Notes: generated from the letters alone by a model not told the origin. 64,000 nucleotides of DNA from Sphaeramia orbicularis (GCF_902148855.1 NC_043962.1:30556828-30620827); one strand, 5' to 3'; shown: positions 12,168-28,859, numbered from the stretch's first letter. A program made the numbers and translations.

Positions 12168-15100
12168 CTTAGTTACTTACTTACTGCTGGAAAAAGGATT
12201 CAGTTTTATTTTATCACGCCAGAACCTGCATTTAGCCATGTTAATAGAAGAAATATGAAGAAATAATGGTCGATCATATTTATACAGCACATACATATTA
12301 TATTTGACCCTGTAGAAGCAAATAACGTAATAACGACCCATAACGTAATAGATTTGCCGTTTTTAAAATGTAATAGGCCAATAACGTAATAAAAGTCCTG
12401 AACCGATAACGTAATAACTTTTGAACAATAACGTAATAACTTATTACGTTATTGGTTGGTTATTATGTTATTGGCCTGATAAAAAAAAAAAAATCTTTGA
12501 AAATGTAATAACTGAGCCACATAATAATATATTAATATCACTGTATTTAAGTTTCATTTATGAGATATAACTGTGAAAAAATCCCCCCCCCCCTCTCTCT
12601 CTCAACCTACCGGTTGTCGAAAATGACTCCCTTGAAAAATAGTTTCAAACAGTCTGAAATACCTCACATGTGACTAATTGATGCCTTTGTGAATGTTTAG
12701 AAATATTTTTAAGCAAAAAAAAAAGTTGGACAAAAATCTCGTTTTTTTTTTTGTCCGGACCACATACCCCCTGTACGGAGGGTAATTTGATAACAGCCTT
12801 TTGGTTGTTTTTGGTTCTGGTTTCAGAAAAATAATCTTAATGCTAATCTCTTTACGTATCACAAACATCTGTGTATATAAAATTTACATGGTCCTTAATT
12901 TTAAATCTGGTGAATTTGCCTTGAATTGCTGATAATTCCATGGCTTCATGCTCATTGGTTGTTTATAACATGAAAAACATCATAAGTGTAAACTGGTAAC
13001 AATCCACAGGGTATTCTGTGATTGTCTCCATCCAAGACATAAAGTAATTCTTCAAATTCAGTCATTACTTTAATTGTAAAGTTGTAGGTAACAGACATCT
13101 GACCTTAACTTCACACTGAAACCTACAGAAATTTCATTAGGTGCTGAGTTCCTGTTTGTGGCTAGAATTGAGTAGAGCTTTAACTGGTAAAGTCTAAGGT
13201 CTTGGAGTTTTTACATTAAAACATATCTGCAAGAGATAAACATTTCAATAGGGTTATGATTGCCCAGATTCAATTTTCGATTCAATTGTCCTGTTTATCT
13301 ATCTTCAGACACTAATTAATTAGATCTAGGCAAACATTTTTTTTCAGTATAGAAAACATCAGGGTTCTGTTTAAAATAGATCCTTTCATAGCATAAAGAG
13401 TGTGTTAGAAAACTATCTTACATAGCTACTTCCACTCAGTAGAAGGCCTGAGTGGAAATAGATACAGACACTCAAGTGCAAATAATATCTGCATCAAATT
13501 TAAGTGTCACATACCTGCTGGCACCCTGTTAATTCATGTAGATGTTGATGTGATGGAACACAGAGGGGGACATTAATTGGATGATTTTCATAGTCACAAC
13601 AGCATAGACAAAAAAATCACATCTTCACACACAGTCCTGTCTCTGATACAAATGTCCTAAATTGACAGCACGTATGACAGCAAGGCACTTAAATGTCTTC
13701 AAATCATGGGAAGAGTGTGGGCAACCTACTGTATTAACGGGCAGAGACAGAGACTCTCTTGATTTGACACATATGAAAGGACTTTCAAGACTCGCCGGGG
13801 TGAGCCGTCCTTCCCATCATGCCTGTGGGCCCCCAACAGAGACACCATCTCATCTAAAGTCATGATTGTCACCTCTTCCCTGCCCTTTCAATTAGATGCT
13901 CAATTTCACCCTTCTGTCCCAAGGGAGTCACAACCACACTATTGGAGATTGGAATCCCCTAATCATCACCCTCCTCATACATGCAGCTGGACCCTACTCA
14001 CAGCTCCCATTGAATCTTGTCTATTCAACTTGATAGACACACATGTGACAACGCAGAGAACAATGAGCGCATACGAGCTGCCAGACAACACACACACATG
14101 CCTTACATAGAAAAATGCCTTAACAACAGAGCTGTGCTACACCTAGCTGTAATTGCTTTCCAGGAAGTCAGTGCACATTTGCATAAGGATTTTTTTTTTA
14201 AATCTATTTTGGTAGAAGAAGGGAGAACAACATTGCAAAAGACAAAGCAAAATACCCCTACAAATACATTTTAAATATTTATCATACAGTGTTGCTTTTA
14301 GTCAGTCTTGCTGTTACACTTTCATGAATTTAGCATGACTTTTCTGTTTTCACAAGAGGATGCTCTATGAATGCATGACTAGGATTTGTTGGAAATTACT
14401 GGATAAATCTCCCTTGATGAAAGACCTTTTCAGGATGGGGTATTATTTTCCCTTTGGATTTGAGGAGCCAGAGTCATGAATATATTGTAAAGCAGCCTTG
14501 TCTAATTCAGAGCAGGAATCTCAGTTTATGGCAAAATGCAGCTTTTCAGTGATGTCCCATTAGTCATTTTTCATGTTGTGTGTTTATCTGAAACCAAAAG
14601 GAATCAATTATTCAGTGAGACTCGGCGCCTAGAGAAAAAACGAAACATGCAATATATATTTTGGTGCTGCATGTTTGTGAATTCAGTCCATTGATAGCAG
14701 AACTCTGTTGAGTCCATTTAGAAACATCAAGAAAAGGTGTTGAGGAGACATCTAGTGGTGAAGACACTGAAATATTCTGCATCAAACCCACTCCATCAGG
14801 CTGAGAGCAGCTTTAAAAATACAATAAGGACAAAAATATTGGGACATGTCACATCTGCAGCTTGTTGGACTTCCTGTTCATGTTGATTTGAAATAGTATC
14901 ATGTTAAACACTGTCATATCAGTTATATAAATGTCAAATATGTTTTCTTCCTGAGTGAGAGATAAAGAAACCATGCAGTTGCTTGGGGTTTAAAATGATT
15001 ATTTATGATCAGAATGTGACTAATTTTTCTGTAATTATGAATTATAAGGAAAAAAAAAACTCAACATTGAGTATATGTCAGTAAAAACAAGCATTTTGCA

Positions 15101-18100
15101 AGCGTAGATGACAATGTAAACAAATTAACCCTTAAAATAACATAGAAATATTTATTGTAATGATACTTATTGCAATATGAATTAATGGTATTTATTATTG
15201 TTTTGTGGCCCAGCCTCCTATTAGCAATGAAACACCTGAATTTGATGTGTGCCAGCAGTATTGTCCATATAGTTATAGTTATAGTTGCTAAGTTTTAAGA
15301 CTACTAAGGGATTATTTTTTACACATTTAATGGAGTTTGCCCTGTTATTCTAGTATTGATTTAAAGTATTTACGTAATTTGTGCATATCATTACACCTAA
15401 TCTGGTACTACAGTTGAAAATTATCCAATTTGCTCGACTGGCATATTTATAGACATGTACTGTCACTGTAAATCTAAACTAGGCTCTTTTTCTATACTGA
15501 AATGATGAAACTCTACTCAAAGGAACTAGTATTAAAGGGGAATAAAGCATGACAAAATTATAACCGATATGGACAGATTGACAGTCAGCATCTCCACATC
15601 AGGAGGTGAAAAACTATCGTTCAGCCATGAGCAGGATGGCAGAAGACATCATAGCCCTGAGGACGCAGGTAGTCGCACTGGAGTCAGAAAACAGCCAGCT
15701 CCGCAGTGACCTGTCCCTGCACCAGGACCTCGGCCGAAATCTGCTGGATGACACAGACATTGATGTCATGACCAAGGCTGAGATTGCTGATCGTATAGGT
15801 AACCCACAGCAACACTACAGCTATCAGAGCATTTTAACCGTACATTAGCAGCCAAACATACAGAAATAATAACTCAAGCAGAAAACGAGGCTCAAATGTG
15901 CTGTTTAATTCATGTTAGGAAGTTTAGCCCTCAGTCTGCCACATGAACCTTCATTTTACTGGCAGTGGATGTGGAAGGTAGCTGACTTTGTGTTTGTTAA
16001 TCCTTGTGAGTGTCTATTCCCATGCAGACTGTGCCATTTCATGATAAGGCAGCTCATTTAGGCCATGGACCCTGATAAGCTCTGTGGGTAGTGCATCCCT
16101 TATCTACTGAAGGACAGTTTCTGACCCTCAGTGAAAGAATGTCCCTGAATTTCTTTCTGTGCTTTAAAGTCACATTAAATGTAAAAAAAAAAAAAAAAAA
16201 TCCATTCTTTCTCAAAAGTTGGTGGATGGTTTGATCATCAATGTTCACATAGCATTGATTAAGCATCTAAATTCTCCCAAAGGTTGACATGAATGTAGCA
16301 AAATGCCCATAAATATGTGTTACGTGACTCAGCCTCCTGTTATTTTGAAGCCTCACTGAAATTCAAGCTGGCCAGTGAGACCAGTAAGGCTGCCTCGCAA
16401 AGGGACAGGATCCACCAGCTGCAAAATGAGCTCATCAGGGTAAAATATAAGCACTTCACAGATCAATGGCTGAAAAACAAAATCTCTTTTCTGAAAAATG
16501 CACTTTGTTGAGAAGGGCTGTTTTCTTGCAAAGTGCTATTTCACAGGTGTCAAACATGTGGCCCGGGGGCCAAATCTGGCCCGCCAAAGGGTCCAATCCA
16601 GCCCCTTGGATGAATTTGTGAAATGCAAAAATTACACTAAGATAATAACAATCCTTTTATTTATTTATTTGTTTTTTGCTTTAATTCATTTATTTATTTG
16701 GGGGGGGGAATATGTTGCTTATTGTTTGCTTTATGTTGACTGTATTGTTAATTATTGTGTAATATAAAGTTCAATAAAGATATTTTTTAAAAAAGAAAAA
16801 AAAAAAAGATATTAACAATCCTTTTAGTTCAGGTTCCACATTCAGACTAATTCAATCTCAAGTGGGCAGGATTCAGTCAAATACTATCATAATAACATAT
16901 AAATAATGACAAATCCAAATTTTTCTCTTTGTAAATGTAAATATTTTCATGTATTTTAAGCTAAAACAAAAAATGTGAATAACCTGAACAGATATGAACA
17001 ACCTGAAATGTCTTAAGAGAAGTAAGTACAATTTTAACAATATTCTGCCTGTTACTAAATGTTTTGTGTATTTGTAGATTCACTGTGATCTGTAACTTAT
17101 AATGTACATGTGTAAATGACAAACTGAGGCAGAATATTGTTAAAATTATACTTATTTATTCAGCTTGTTCATGTTATTCACATCTTTTGAAAGGGTAGTT
17201 TGTAGATGTAAATGTAAATGTAATGTAAATTTACTTTTTTCGCTCTAAAACATAGAAAAAAGTTTGAAGTTGACATTATTTATATATTATTATGTTATTA
17301 TTTTACTGGTTCGGCCCACTTCAGATCAAATTTAGCTGAATGTGGCCCCTGAACTAAACTGGGTTTGACACCCCTGTGCTATTTGGTAACAAAACCCCAA
17401 AACAATCCACTGTTTTTGGACTGTATTACTTTTTAAAAATAGCATTCTGCAAGAAGACAAGATATTTTACATCTTCTCAAAAAAAAAAAAAAAAAACATT
17501 TTTCAGGTAAGAGGTATTGTTCTTCAGCCATTCATATGAAAAATGGAAATAGTCAATGTCAAAATGTACTATATGTAGTGTTTACTTTGTGTTCTTTTCA
17601 TATGTGTCATGTAGAAGAATGACAGTGAGAAAGAGCTACTAAAACTTAAACGAATTCACCAGCAGCAGCAAAGGGATCTGCAGCGTCATCAGATTCACAC
17701 GGAAAAACTGGAAATATTGGAAAACACAATGAAACAGCAGGAAAAGGTGGTCAGCTCTACTGTCTGCTTTTCTCTTAAAACACCACAGAGTTTAATATTT
17801 GTGTTATGCTTGTGTCAGGTCATTGTGAAGATGGAGAAAGCATTAGATGGGAAACTGAGAGCAAACAATAAACAGAATGGTGACAGAACCTTGGCAGCGA
17901 AAAAACAGAAAGGTAAGTGGATCAAGGGGGAGCATAAGTCAAATTCACAGAAATGTTGAGATTAGCTGGAGCATCACATGTCTCCTTATGCTGTGAAGGT
18001 GATGCTGACCACAGAAAGGAAGAGATAGAGTCCGCCCTGGTGGCAGAAAACTCTCGTCTAAGAGAGGAGTTGGACAGGATTCGCCAGCAGCCTGCCCCTG

Positions 18101-18573
18101 TCATTATAGAGCATTTCACACAGGTACAGCCCAACCATCACTCAAACAATGTGATATAGAAAGATGGAAAACCACCATCGATTACAGTTTTGATGCAACT
18201 TTGTGTTAGTAATTTATTGTCATTTTTGTTACCCTCAGAAAGGAAATACAACACCAGTCAGTGAGAGACTAAGTTTATTGAACAAGCTGCAGAAAGCTGA
18301 GGCGAGAGTCCACATACTGGAGACACAGGTAGAAAAATGAACAAACTAGACACTCATAGGCCACAAATATGACTGTATTTTACTAGAAGAGAGATTTATC
18401 AATTCAGCATTTCAGATTATTCAAGGAGTGCATTTTTTTTGTTACAGCTGGAAGAAAACGCTAAATTATGGGGTAAGCACAAGCAGGAAATGTTGACCAA
18501 ACTCAGCGAGCACAGGCATGGCTTTGTTCGAAAATCCTCCTCAATCCTTTATAATGTTCCTACGGTCAGTTAA
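11417..18573 (+). CDS. ccdc33: coiled-coil domain-containing protein 33, 3' exons (partial gene)
   Basis: Nine exons: 11417-11592, 11676-11739, 15603-15798, 16351-16439, 17615-17746, 17819-17912, 17999-18123, 18239-18328, 18448-18573 (stop TAA). All borders are AG/GT and the phases agree. The protein starts HEKDGYNLPSHDALAQILPH, then EVKNYRSAMSRMAEDI, IHQLQNELIR, MKQQEKVIVKMEKAL and LEENAKLWGKHKQEM, matching my recollection of the C-terminal coiled coil of mammalian CCDC33, a testis-enriched protein. The N-terminal C2-domain part is not seen and may lie upstream or be lost. The last exon could also splice out at CCTACG|gtcagt instead of reading to the stop. Its tail-to-tail neighbour cyp11a1 is also the mammalian neighbour, which supports the call. 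Function is inferred from the family only. Confidence 0.85.
12101..12167. repeat. (TCTA)n(TCTG)n(TCTA)n microsatellite
   Basis: A compound tetranucleotide tract within a ccdc33 intron. The same compound motif borders the interspersed repeat at 5819, so it may be a leftover tail of that family. Confidence 0.85.
12310..12480. repeat. array of ATAACGTAATAA motifs
   Basis: Six direct copies of a core close to ATAACGTAATAA, spaced about 15-30 bp apart, followed by two inverted copies (TTATTACGTTATTGG and TTATTATGTTATTGG). The core GTAATAA is shared with the ends of the TTAA element at 37760-38400. This looks like one end, or a collapsed remnant, of a transposon with many subterminal transposase-binding repeats. 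The outer borders were not found. Confidence 0.5.
12786..13294. repeat. interspersed repeat, copy 2 of 3
   Basis: Matches 5930-6454 with a short internal gap and ends at the same place (TTCAATTGTCCTGT). The left end, with the microsatellite, is missing. It lies in the ccdc33 intron between 11739 and 15603. Confidence 0.65.
16542..17376. mobile_element. non-autonomous hAT element
   Basis: Ends CACAGGTGTCAAAC and GTTTGACACCCCTG form a 14-bp inverted pair with two mismatches. The flanks carry an exact 8-bp duplication, TGCTATTT, at 16534-16541 and 17377-17384, the hAT signature. The interior 'ggcccgggggccaaatctgg' is typical of a common fish hAT MITE family. It lies in a ccdc33 intron (16440-17614) and has itself been hit by a retro-insertion. 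Confidence 0.85.
16660..16807 (+). mobile_element. retro-insertion inside the hAT element
   Basis: A 148-bp segment that ends in AATAAA plus an A-rich tail and is flanked by a 19-bp near-perfect duplication starting GATAATAACAATCC (16641-16659) and GATATTAACAATCC (16808-16826). A poly(A) end with a long duplication is the mark of LINE-driven insertion. It is probably a 5'-truncated L1-like 3' end, similar in style to 24060-24282. Confidence 0.7.
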
Positions 18574-18614
18574 AATCACATCTGTCATATTACGTTCATA
18601 AACTACTGTATATA

Positions 18615-18977
18615 CAGTCACGGAAAAAAATATGAGACCACCATTGTTTTCTTCAATTTCTTGTTCATTTTAATACCTGGTACAACTAAAGGTACATTTG
18701 TTTGGACAAATATAATGATAACAATAAAAACAGTTCATCAGAGTTTCATGTAAGAGCTGATATCTACACATTTTCCATGTTTTCTTGATAATAACCAAAA
18801 TCATAAGTTCTTTCATCAATAGCTATGGCATTGTACTGCCAAAAACAGTGCTTTTAGGCATTCCATGTTTTCTTTTCTGTCTGTTTTAATCACATGATAC
18901 ATACAGGAGTTAGTACTTGATTGCATAACCATTGTTTTTGATGACTTTTGATGGTCTAATAATTTATTCCGTGACTG
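18615..18977. mobile_element. Tc1/mariner-type MITE
   Basis: A 363-bp element between TA dinucleotides (18613-18614, 18978-18979). The ends CAGTCACGGAA and TTCCGTGACTG are inverted, and with small changes the match extends to about 25 bp ('agacca/tggtct'). There is no coding frame. It lies 41 bp after the ccdc33 stop, so it is probably part of that gene's 3' UTR. Its ends resemble those of the element at 37525-38583. Confidence 0.75.
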
Positions 18978-19056
18978 TATGATCATTTTGTCCAGTTTTC
19001 TGTAGGTTAGTATTTCCTTACACTGTTAAGGAATACCAAACACACTGGCACTTGTC

Positions 19057-19127
19057 TTTATTTTAATGTGACATTGAAGACACTTTACAGAATAAATATG
19101 TTTACATATTAATATACATATAATAAA
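19057..19127. terminator. possible polyadenylation signals of two convergent genes
   Basis: AATAAA occurs on the plus strand at 19091-19096 and 19122-19127 (suited to ccdc33) and on the minus strand at 19057-19062 (suited to cyp11a1). If these are used, the two 3' UTRs overlap by a few tens of bases. Signals of this kind are common by chance in AT-rich DNA. Confidence 0.3.
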
Positions 19128-19465
19128 GTTACATGTTACAAGCTATATTTGGTATTACTTGTACAGTTTTATGCAACACTAATGAATAAGATGTACCAAA
19201 TGTTCTGTACATTACATTTCCAATATTTTGTGTACACCGACTACCCACTGCTGACTAATGTACAGTACATATAATTACATTGTTTTCTGGTTATTGAATA
19301 CTGAGGTACTGTGTTTTTTAGCTTCTGGTTTCCTAAGGAGTTTCTCTTGCTCTTCAACAACATGTTTGGAAGATAAAACATTTTGTTGGTGCTTGTTAAA
19401 CCCTTTCACAGGGAATAGGGGCTATAGAAGAGTGTGACTATATAACTATGCGCCAACATTGTCTC

Positions 19466-22049
19466 TCAAACTTGTTGACCACTTTGTAAAGGCTTCAGAG
19501 TTAATATTAAAGGCTTATCAGGTATTAGAATGAGCTCAAAAGTACTCTGTGCTTCCACATGTCGCTGTTTCTCCACTTTGAAGTTCTCAAGCATCTGAAA
19601 AAGCAGAAGATAATGTCAGGCCATTTAGCAAGTTAAATACATCAGGGATTATTGTACAACTCCTTTATCATCATCTCACATGGATGAGGAAGATTTGCAT
19701 CTCAGTCTCAGCTATCCTGCGTCCTAAACACTGACGTGGACCAAAGCCGAAGCCCAGGCTCTTGAAGTACTGGGTCTCTGTTCTGAGCCATCGGGAGGGC
19801 TGATACTGCTCTGGACGGAAAAACACTTTGGGGTCTCTGCCCATCGCATACAGTCCTAACTGGACCAGAGTCTGACCACGGAAACAAAAAATAAGTTCAG
19901 GTCAAAAATGTGTGAAATGGGCAATAATGCCTTCAAGTTAAATTTCATCTGCCTCTTACCCCTGATGGTATGTGGTAGTTTTGAATGATGATATCCTCTG
20001 CGATGTATCTTTGCAAACTGACTGCAACAGGATGCAACCTGAAAGATTGAACACTTATTAGATTTGTGTCAGTGGTGTGTGTATATTTTCTATCTACAAC
20101 TTCTGTTTTAGTGAACAAATATTCCATATATAAGCTTAAGACAGGCAAACAGGAAAATAGCATATGTAGTTTGGAGGATTGCCTATTTTTTATTTACCTT
20201 AGTGTTTCCTTCAGGGCTCCTTTGACCAAGGGAATCCGCTTCAGCATCTCCACCATGTTCCCCTGGCTTTCAGCTCGGGCAGCGGCCACCTCCGCTCTCA
20301 GCTCCTCCTGGAGGTTAGGGTGTTTGGCCAGTTCATACAGTGTCCACAGCAGTGTTATAGAGGTCTGAGAGGCACAAATGAAATCAGTCACCAAAGGACT
20401 CACATGCATTTAACAAAACATACACAATCTGTTTCATATAAGAGGTGGTTCAGATGAATTACTGTATCTACTCCTCCAGCCATTAACTCAGTGACGCTGG
20501 CCTTGATGTCTTCGATGGACAACTTGTCCAGCAGGAGCAGGCTAGCCAAGACTCCAGGGTATTTCTTCAGAGGGCCTGTTTCTTGGCGTAACTGCCTGTA
20601 GATGTTGTGGATGCAGCGGTCAGCTGTTGGAAAGCAAAAGAAAAACATGAGAAATGTATCTTATAGAGTTGTGAAATTTAATGCTGAAGGTTGGAAAGTC
20701 AATCGGTGTTCTTTAAAAGCTGGTAAATTGTGACTGTTGTGTGACTGGTGGTCTTGCCTTGGTTGAAGATGCCGTCCCAGGCCTCCACATGGTCTCGCCA
20801 CACCTTTGCTCCAATCCGCCTCAGCAGATCTGGAGGTATGTACAGCATGGGTGAGGTAGTTTTGAACATCAGGGTGATGCAGTCGATGAAATGTTGAGCT
20901 TCAGGGTCAATGTAGTCCAGCATCAAACCCAGACGCTCCCCATAAAGCACTGAGCTCACAGCTGTGTGAGTAAATGGGATTCACAGAACAGAAAAACATG
21001 AGAAACACAGTAGGAACAGCATGTGAATTCATGTCGTCTTCAATTAACAAAGAGATTGAAGTCAGTCTTACATTCTAGTGCATATTTAAAGAGTTCCTGA
21101 GAGAAGTCAGTGGTCCATTTGTTCTGGCCACTTCGCTTTATCTTTTTGTGAACTCTGGCCACAAAATCAAGGCCCACCTCTTCCAGCAAAGGCACAAAGT
21201 TTTCCAGCACCTTAGGTGTAATAACCTCCTTGTTGAGAATAACCCGGTTTGATCGCCAGTCTTCACCATTCCTGTTGTGAAATACATGGTTTATCTGAAA
21301 AATGACAGTACAGTCTTTATACAGACAAAGACAGTAACAACATGACATACTTTAGTAAAACTCCATATTTGCGATTCCTGTAGTCTCTGTATGACGTCCA
21401 GGCTTCAACTTTCAGCCTTTTAGGATAATGGCCCTCTGCTTTGAACAGGATAGCAGCATCCTCAGGACTGATGATGTTCACACTCTCATAATAACCTATT
21501 TTCTCTCTGACATACAGAAAATCAGAAAAAAAAGGGGTTAAAGTGTGATGTCAGCTGTTTTAGTAAAACCTGACCTTGTTTACCATAACTCACAGATATA
21601 TTGCCACAAACAAAAAAATGTTTAGGAAATTGGTCAAACTTAAGCCATAATAATAATAATAATAAAAAAGTAAGTTAGGCTTTGTGTACATATTTGCTGA
21701 TAAGCAACAGAAGATAAGTGTCATGCAAACATTTTTTTTTTATCCTTTTACTATGAATATAAACTTTCTTGCCCTCATACCTGTAAATGGGTCCAAAAGT
21801 GTTGAAGTTCTGTACCATGATGCGGTGAAGGTTCCTGAAGCCATCCAGTTTCCAGAAATTGTACAAGTTAGCCACACCATTTTTCCACAGCCCAGGGATC
21901 TCACTGAAAGGCCTGACGATGCTGCTGCTTTCTGCGTATGCCTGCCTGACCACCGGCATACTACTGCTGCAGCGCACACCTATGCTCAGCTCTTCTCTCC
22001 AGGTCCATGGCAGTAACACTGGACTGCTCCAAACTCTCCACCTGGCCAT
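19466..22049 (-). CDS. cyp11a1: cholesterol side-chain cleavage enzyme, mitochondrial (P450scc)
   Basis: Nine exons on the minus strand: 22049-21781, 21506-21351, 21271-21072, 20961-20758, 20623-20463, 20364-20198, 20038-19960, 19871-19680, 19594-19466; 518 residues, close to the mammalian 521. It starts [10 protein letters not shown] in a good context (GGCATGG) with an Arg-rich N-terminus fitting a mitochondrial leader. Family marks are the I-helix AGGVDTTS spanning exons 5/6, K-helix KETLR, and the haem loop [12 protein letters not shown] with its cysteine. The family converts cholesterol to pregnenolone at the inner mitochondrial membrane, taking electrons from ferredoxin. Exon 4 is followed by a GC donor (CAAG|GCAAGA), the only border that keeps the frame. 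The gene looks intact. Confidence 0.95.
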
Positions 22050-22877
22050 GCCGGCAACAAAAATGCTCACTGTGTTCTACCTAAAGCAGCTGCTCTGGCT
22101 CTCCCAGGGACATCTGGTGCAGTAGTAGGAGGCTGGTCTAAATAGTCTGCCCCCCTTACTTTGCTGATCAAGGCTCTCCAGCTGAACTTCATAACCTAAC
22201 AGAACAAGTATGAACTTGAGTTTACTCCTCATCAGACCTGCAATATTCTTAGAAAATGTATAAATGTCTTTTGGCCTCTGAATTAATTTTTTTTGTTTTA
22301 AAGTGCCCTTATCCTTATGATTGTGGTCCCTTACACTGTTATGGGACGTACAGACTGAAACAGTCAAAAGTGGATGAGGGATGGACAGGAAAGCCCTTTC
22401 TTTCTCACATGGAGCCAAACAAAACTTCAGTATCAGTGCTATCAACTTCACTTTGTGTCTTTGTATTTTTAATAAATTCTAGTTTGCATTCATCAGTTTT
22501 TCTGTTGTATTTCCATGACACCTCCTACAGTCTATCCTCTACCGCAACATCCTGGAACACCATCTGGGGAACATGCGTCAGAGACTATTAATACAACCCA
22601 AATTATGTCTGAAGACCTTCAGAAAGTGTGTTTTCTTTGCAAACAACCATTTGTTTTGAATTGGGAAGGAAGACAAGGACATAACACACATTCACTTTAT
22701 AACAAGCAAACGTTATCAGAGCAAACAAGAAACGCACGTTCTCACAGTTCAATAAATACATATTAATCAAAAATAGACATTTTGTCAAACATAATTTTCA
22801 GTAGTAATATATTTTGTGATAAATGTTTAGCTTGGTATATCACTAAATACAGCCACCTACAAATATTATTAGGCACT
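22050..22877. other. spacer between cyp11a1 start and stoml1 end
   Basis: About 0.8 kb holding the cyp11a1 promoter and the stoml1 3' UTR. I could not fix a TATA box, a clear SF-1 site or a polyadenylation site. No further gene seen. Confidence 0.4.
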
Positions 22878-27248
<4,371 letters not shown>

Positions 27249-27589
27249 TGTTACGGAACACTAACAGTATCCTTTTACTAAAATAACTGCATATTATTAT
27301 ACATTCATAGTGCGCTATCTTCCACTGGAGGCACCAAAGCCACCTGGATGAAATAAAGACAGTGTTTAAGATGATTAACGACGACAATTTTACGATACGA
27401 GTAGTTATTTTCAGCAGACTGCGGCTACTTCCGTGTTTGGCATAAGTTCTTCTTCTTCTTCATATTTAAGGTAGTGGTAGGTTGTTCACCAGTGAAATTG
27501 TACTTTTGCGCCCCCTATTGCTCTTGTAAATGTAGTTTTCCGATCCAAGAAACAGACTGAAGTTGATACATTTTCTATCACAGATTTAT

Positions 27590-28085
27590 TTATTCTTTAC
27601 AAAATGATACAACTTGATCCAGTCGTCTTTTGGTAATATTTTTGAATGATTGCTTGTTTATGATTTGACATATTTTTTTTATTATTCTGTTATTATTTAT
27701 CATCATGCCATTTTACACTTGCTCCTTACATGTAATAGTTATTCTGTGATTTTTATTATTCTCTAATTTTTCAGTTGTGTAATTTTACACTTATACTTTA
27801 AGTTTAATAGTCGTTCTGTGATTTTCATTATTCTGTCATTTTACACTTGCACTTTCTATTCAATAGACTTTATGTGATTTTTATTCCTATCCCGTCCTTC
27901 CTTTCTATTTCTGGATTTTTTATGCAGTTGTAATAAGGACTGCTCTCAAAGGAAAATTTATGAGAAATGTTCAATCTCAATAAAGAATCTATCTATCAAT
28001 TGTATTTTTATGTGTTTTTCTTTGTTTCCTTGGGCTGTTTTGAACAATGAGTTTCCCTTGGGTATTAATAAAGTTTAGTAGTAAC
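27590..28085 (+). mobile_element. LINE-like 3' ends with internal tandem repeat
   Basis: Three to four imperfect units of about 70 bp (gttattctgtgatttttatt ... ttttacactt) lead to 'caataaagaatctatctatc' at about 27977-27998. This is followed by a second tail-like piece, TTTCCCTTGGGTATTAATAA, near 28050. Such 'aataaag + tetranucleotide' ends are usual for L2/Rex-type LINEs of fish. No reverse-transcriptase frame is left. Confidence 0.4.
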
Positions 28086-28859
28086 TGCGTTGCCTGATTA
28101 TTAGACATTGTTTGACCTGGTAATATTACAAAACTCTGAAGACCTTGAATACAAATGATGCTAGTGTAGTTTGTGTATAAGGTATAAAATCCTGTAAATT
28201 TCTCCATCACTGAATGTTACCCTGAAAAAAGCCAAGACTGAATGATGGCCCCTGCTGTTTTTTACTTTAGTCATAAAACATCATCAAATATGTCTAGCAC
28301 ACAAATATTAAATCTATGTTAGAAATATTAACCCTGTGGCCAAAAGAAACTGATAATACATAGGCTGTCCCTTTTTAATTTATCTTTAATATATACAGTA
28401 AACATTATTTACACCAACCCCATATATTTAGTTATAGGTTTAAGTTATAAGTGGCAACAAGAAAAAATATAAAGCAGGCTATTCTAAACCCATATTGTTT
28501 CTTTATTTGACATTGACTGTTAGTGTCTGACTGACAGCACACTGAAAACCTTGCATTCACACATAAGCTTTCAAACCTTTTACAAACATTGGAACAACCT
28601 GGCTCTGGCCTTTCGAACCTACAGGGGGCAGAAAGAGCATGGATCCAAACCGGTGAGTCCCAACGACCACCCTGCACTTCCTGCAGTGTGATTGTAAAAC
28701 CTGCACACCTGCTGAGAAAGCATGGAAGGGAAAAGTTTGTTGTTATCTGCAAGCTGCTTACTTCACCAAGTGAAAGGAAGACAGCTCAGAGACAGCTGAG
28801 ACAGCTCAGCTTCTTGTTCAGTCCCTGAAGATGTAACTGGTCAGAGAAGTGATATTTAA

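Noticed and set aside
13662-14274. Three overlapping plus-strand frames
   Set aside because: No family resemblance and no needed exon between ccdc33 11739 and 15603, whose phases already join.
22077-22766. Frames of 83-124 codons upstream of cyp11a1
   Set aside because: No homology and overlapping on both strands; likely chance frames in the cyp11a1 promoter region.
27440-27540. Possible SINE or CTCF site (GCGCCCCCTATTG) upstream of stoml1
   Set aside because: Only 12 of 15 positions fit CTCF, and the '(TTC)n ... CCCCCTATTG' pattern may be part of a fish repeat I could not delimit.
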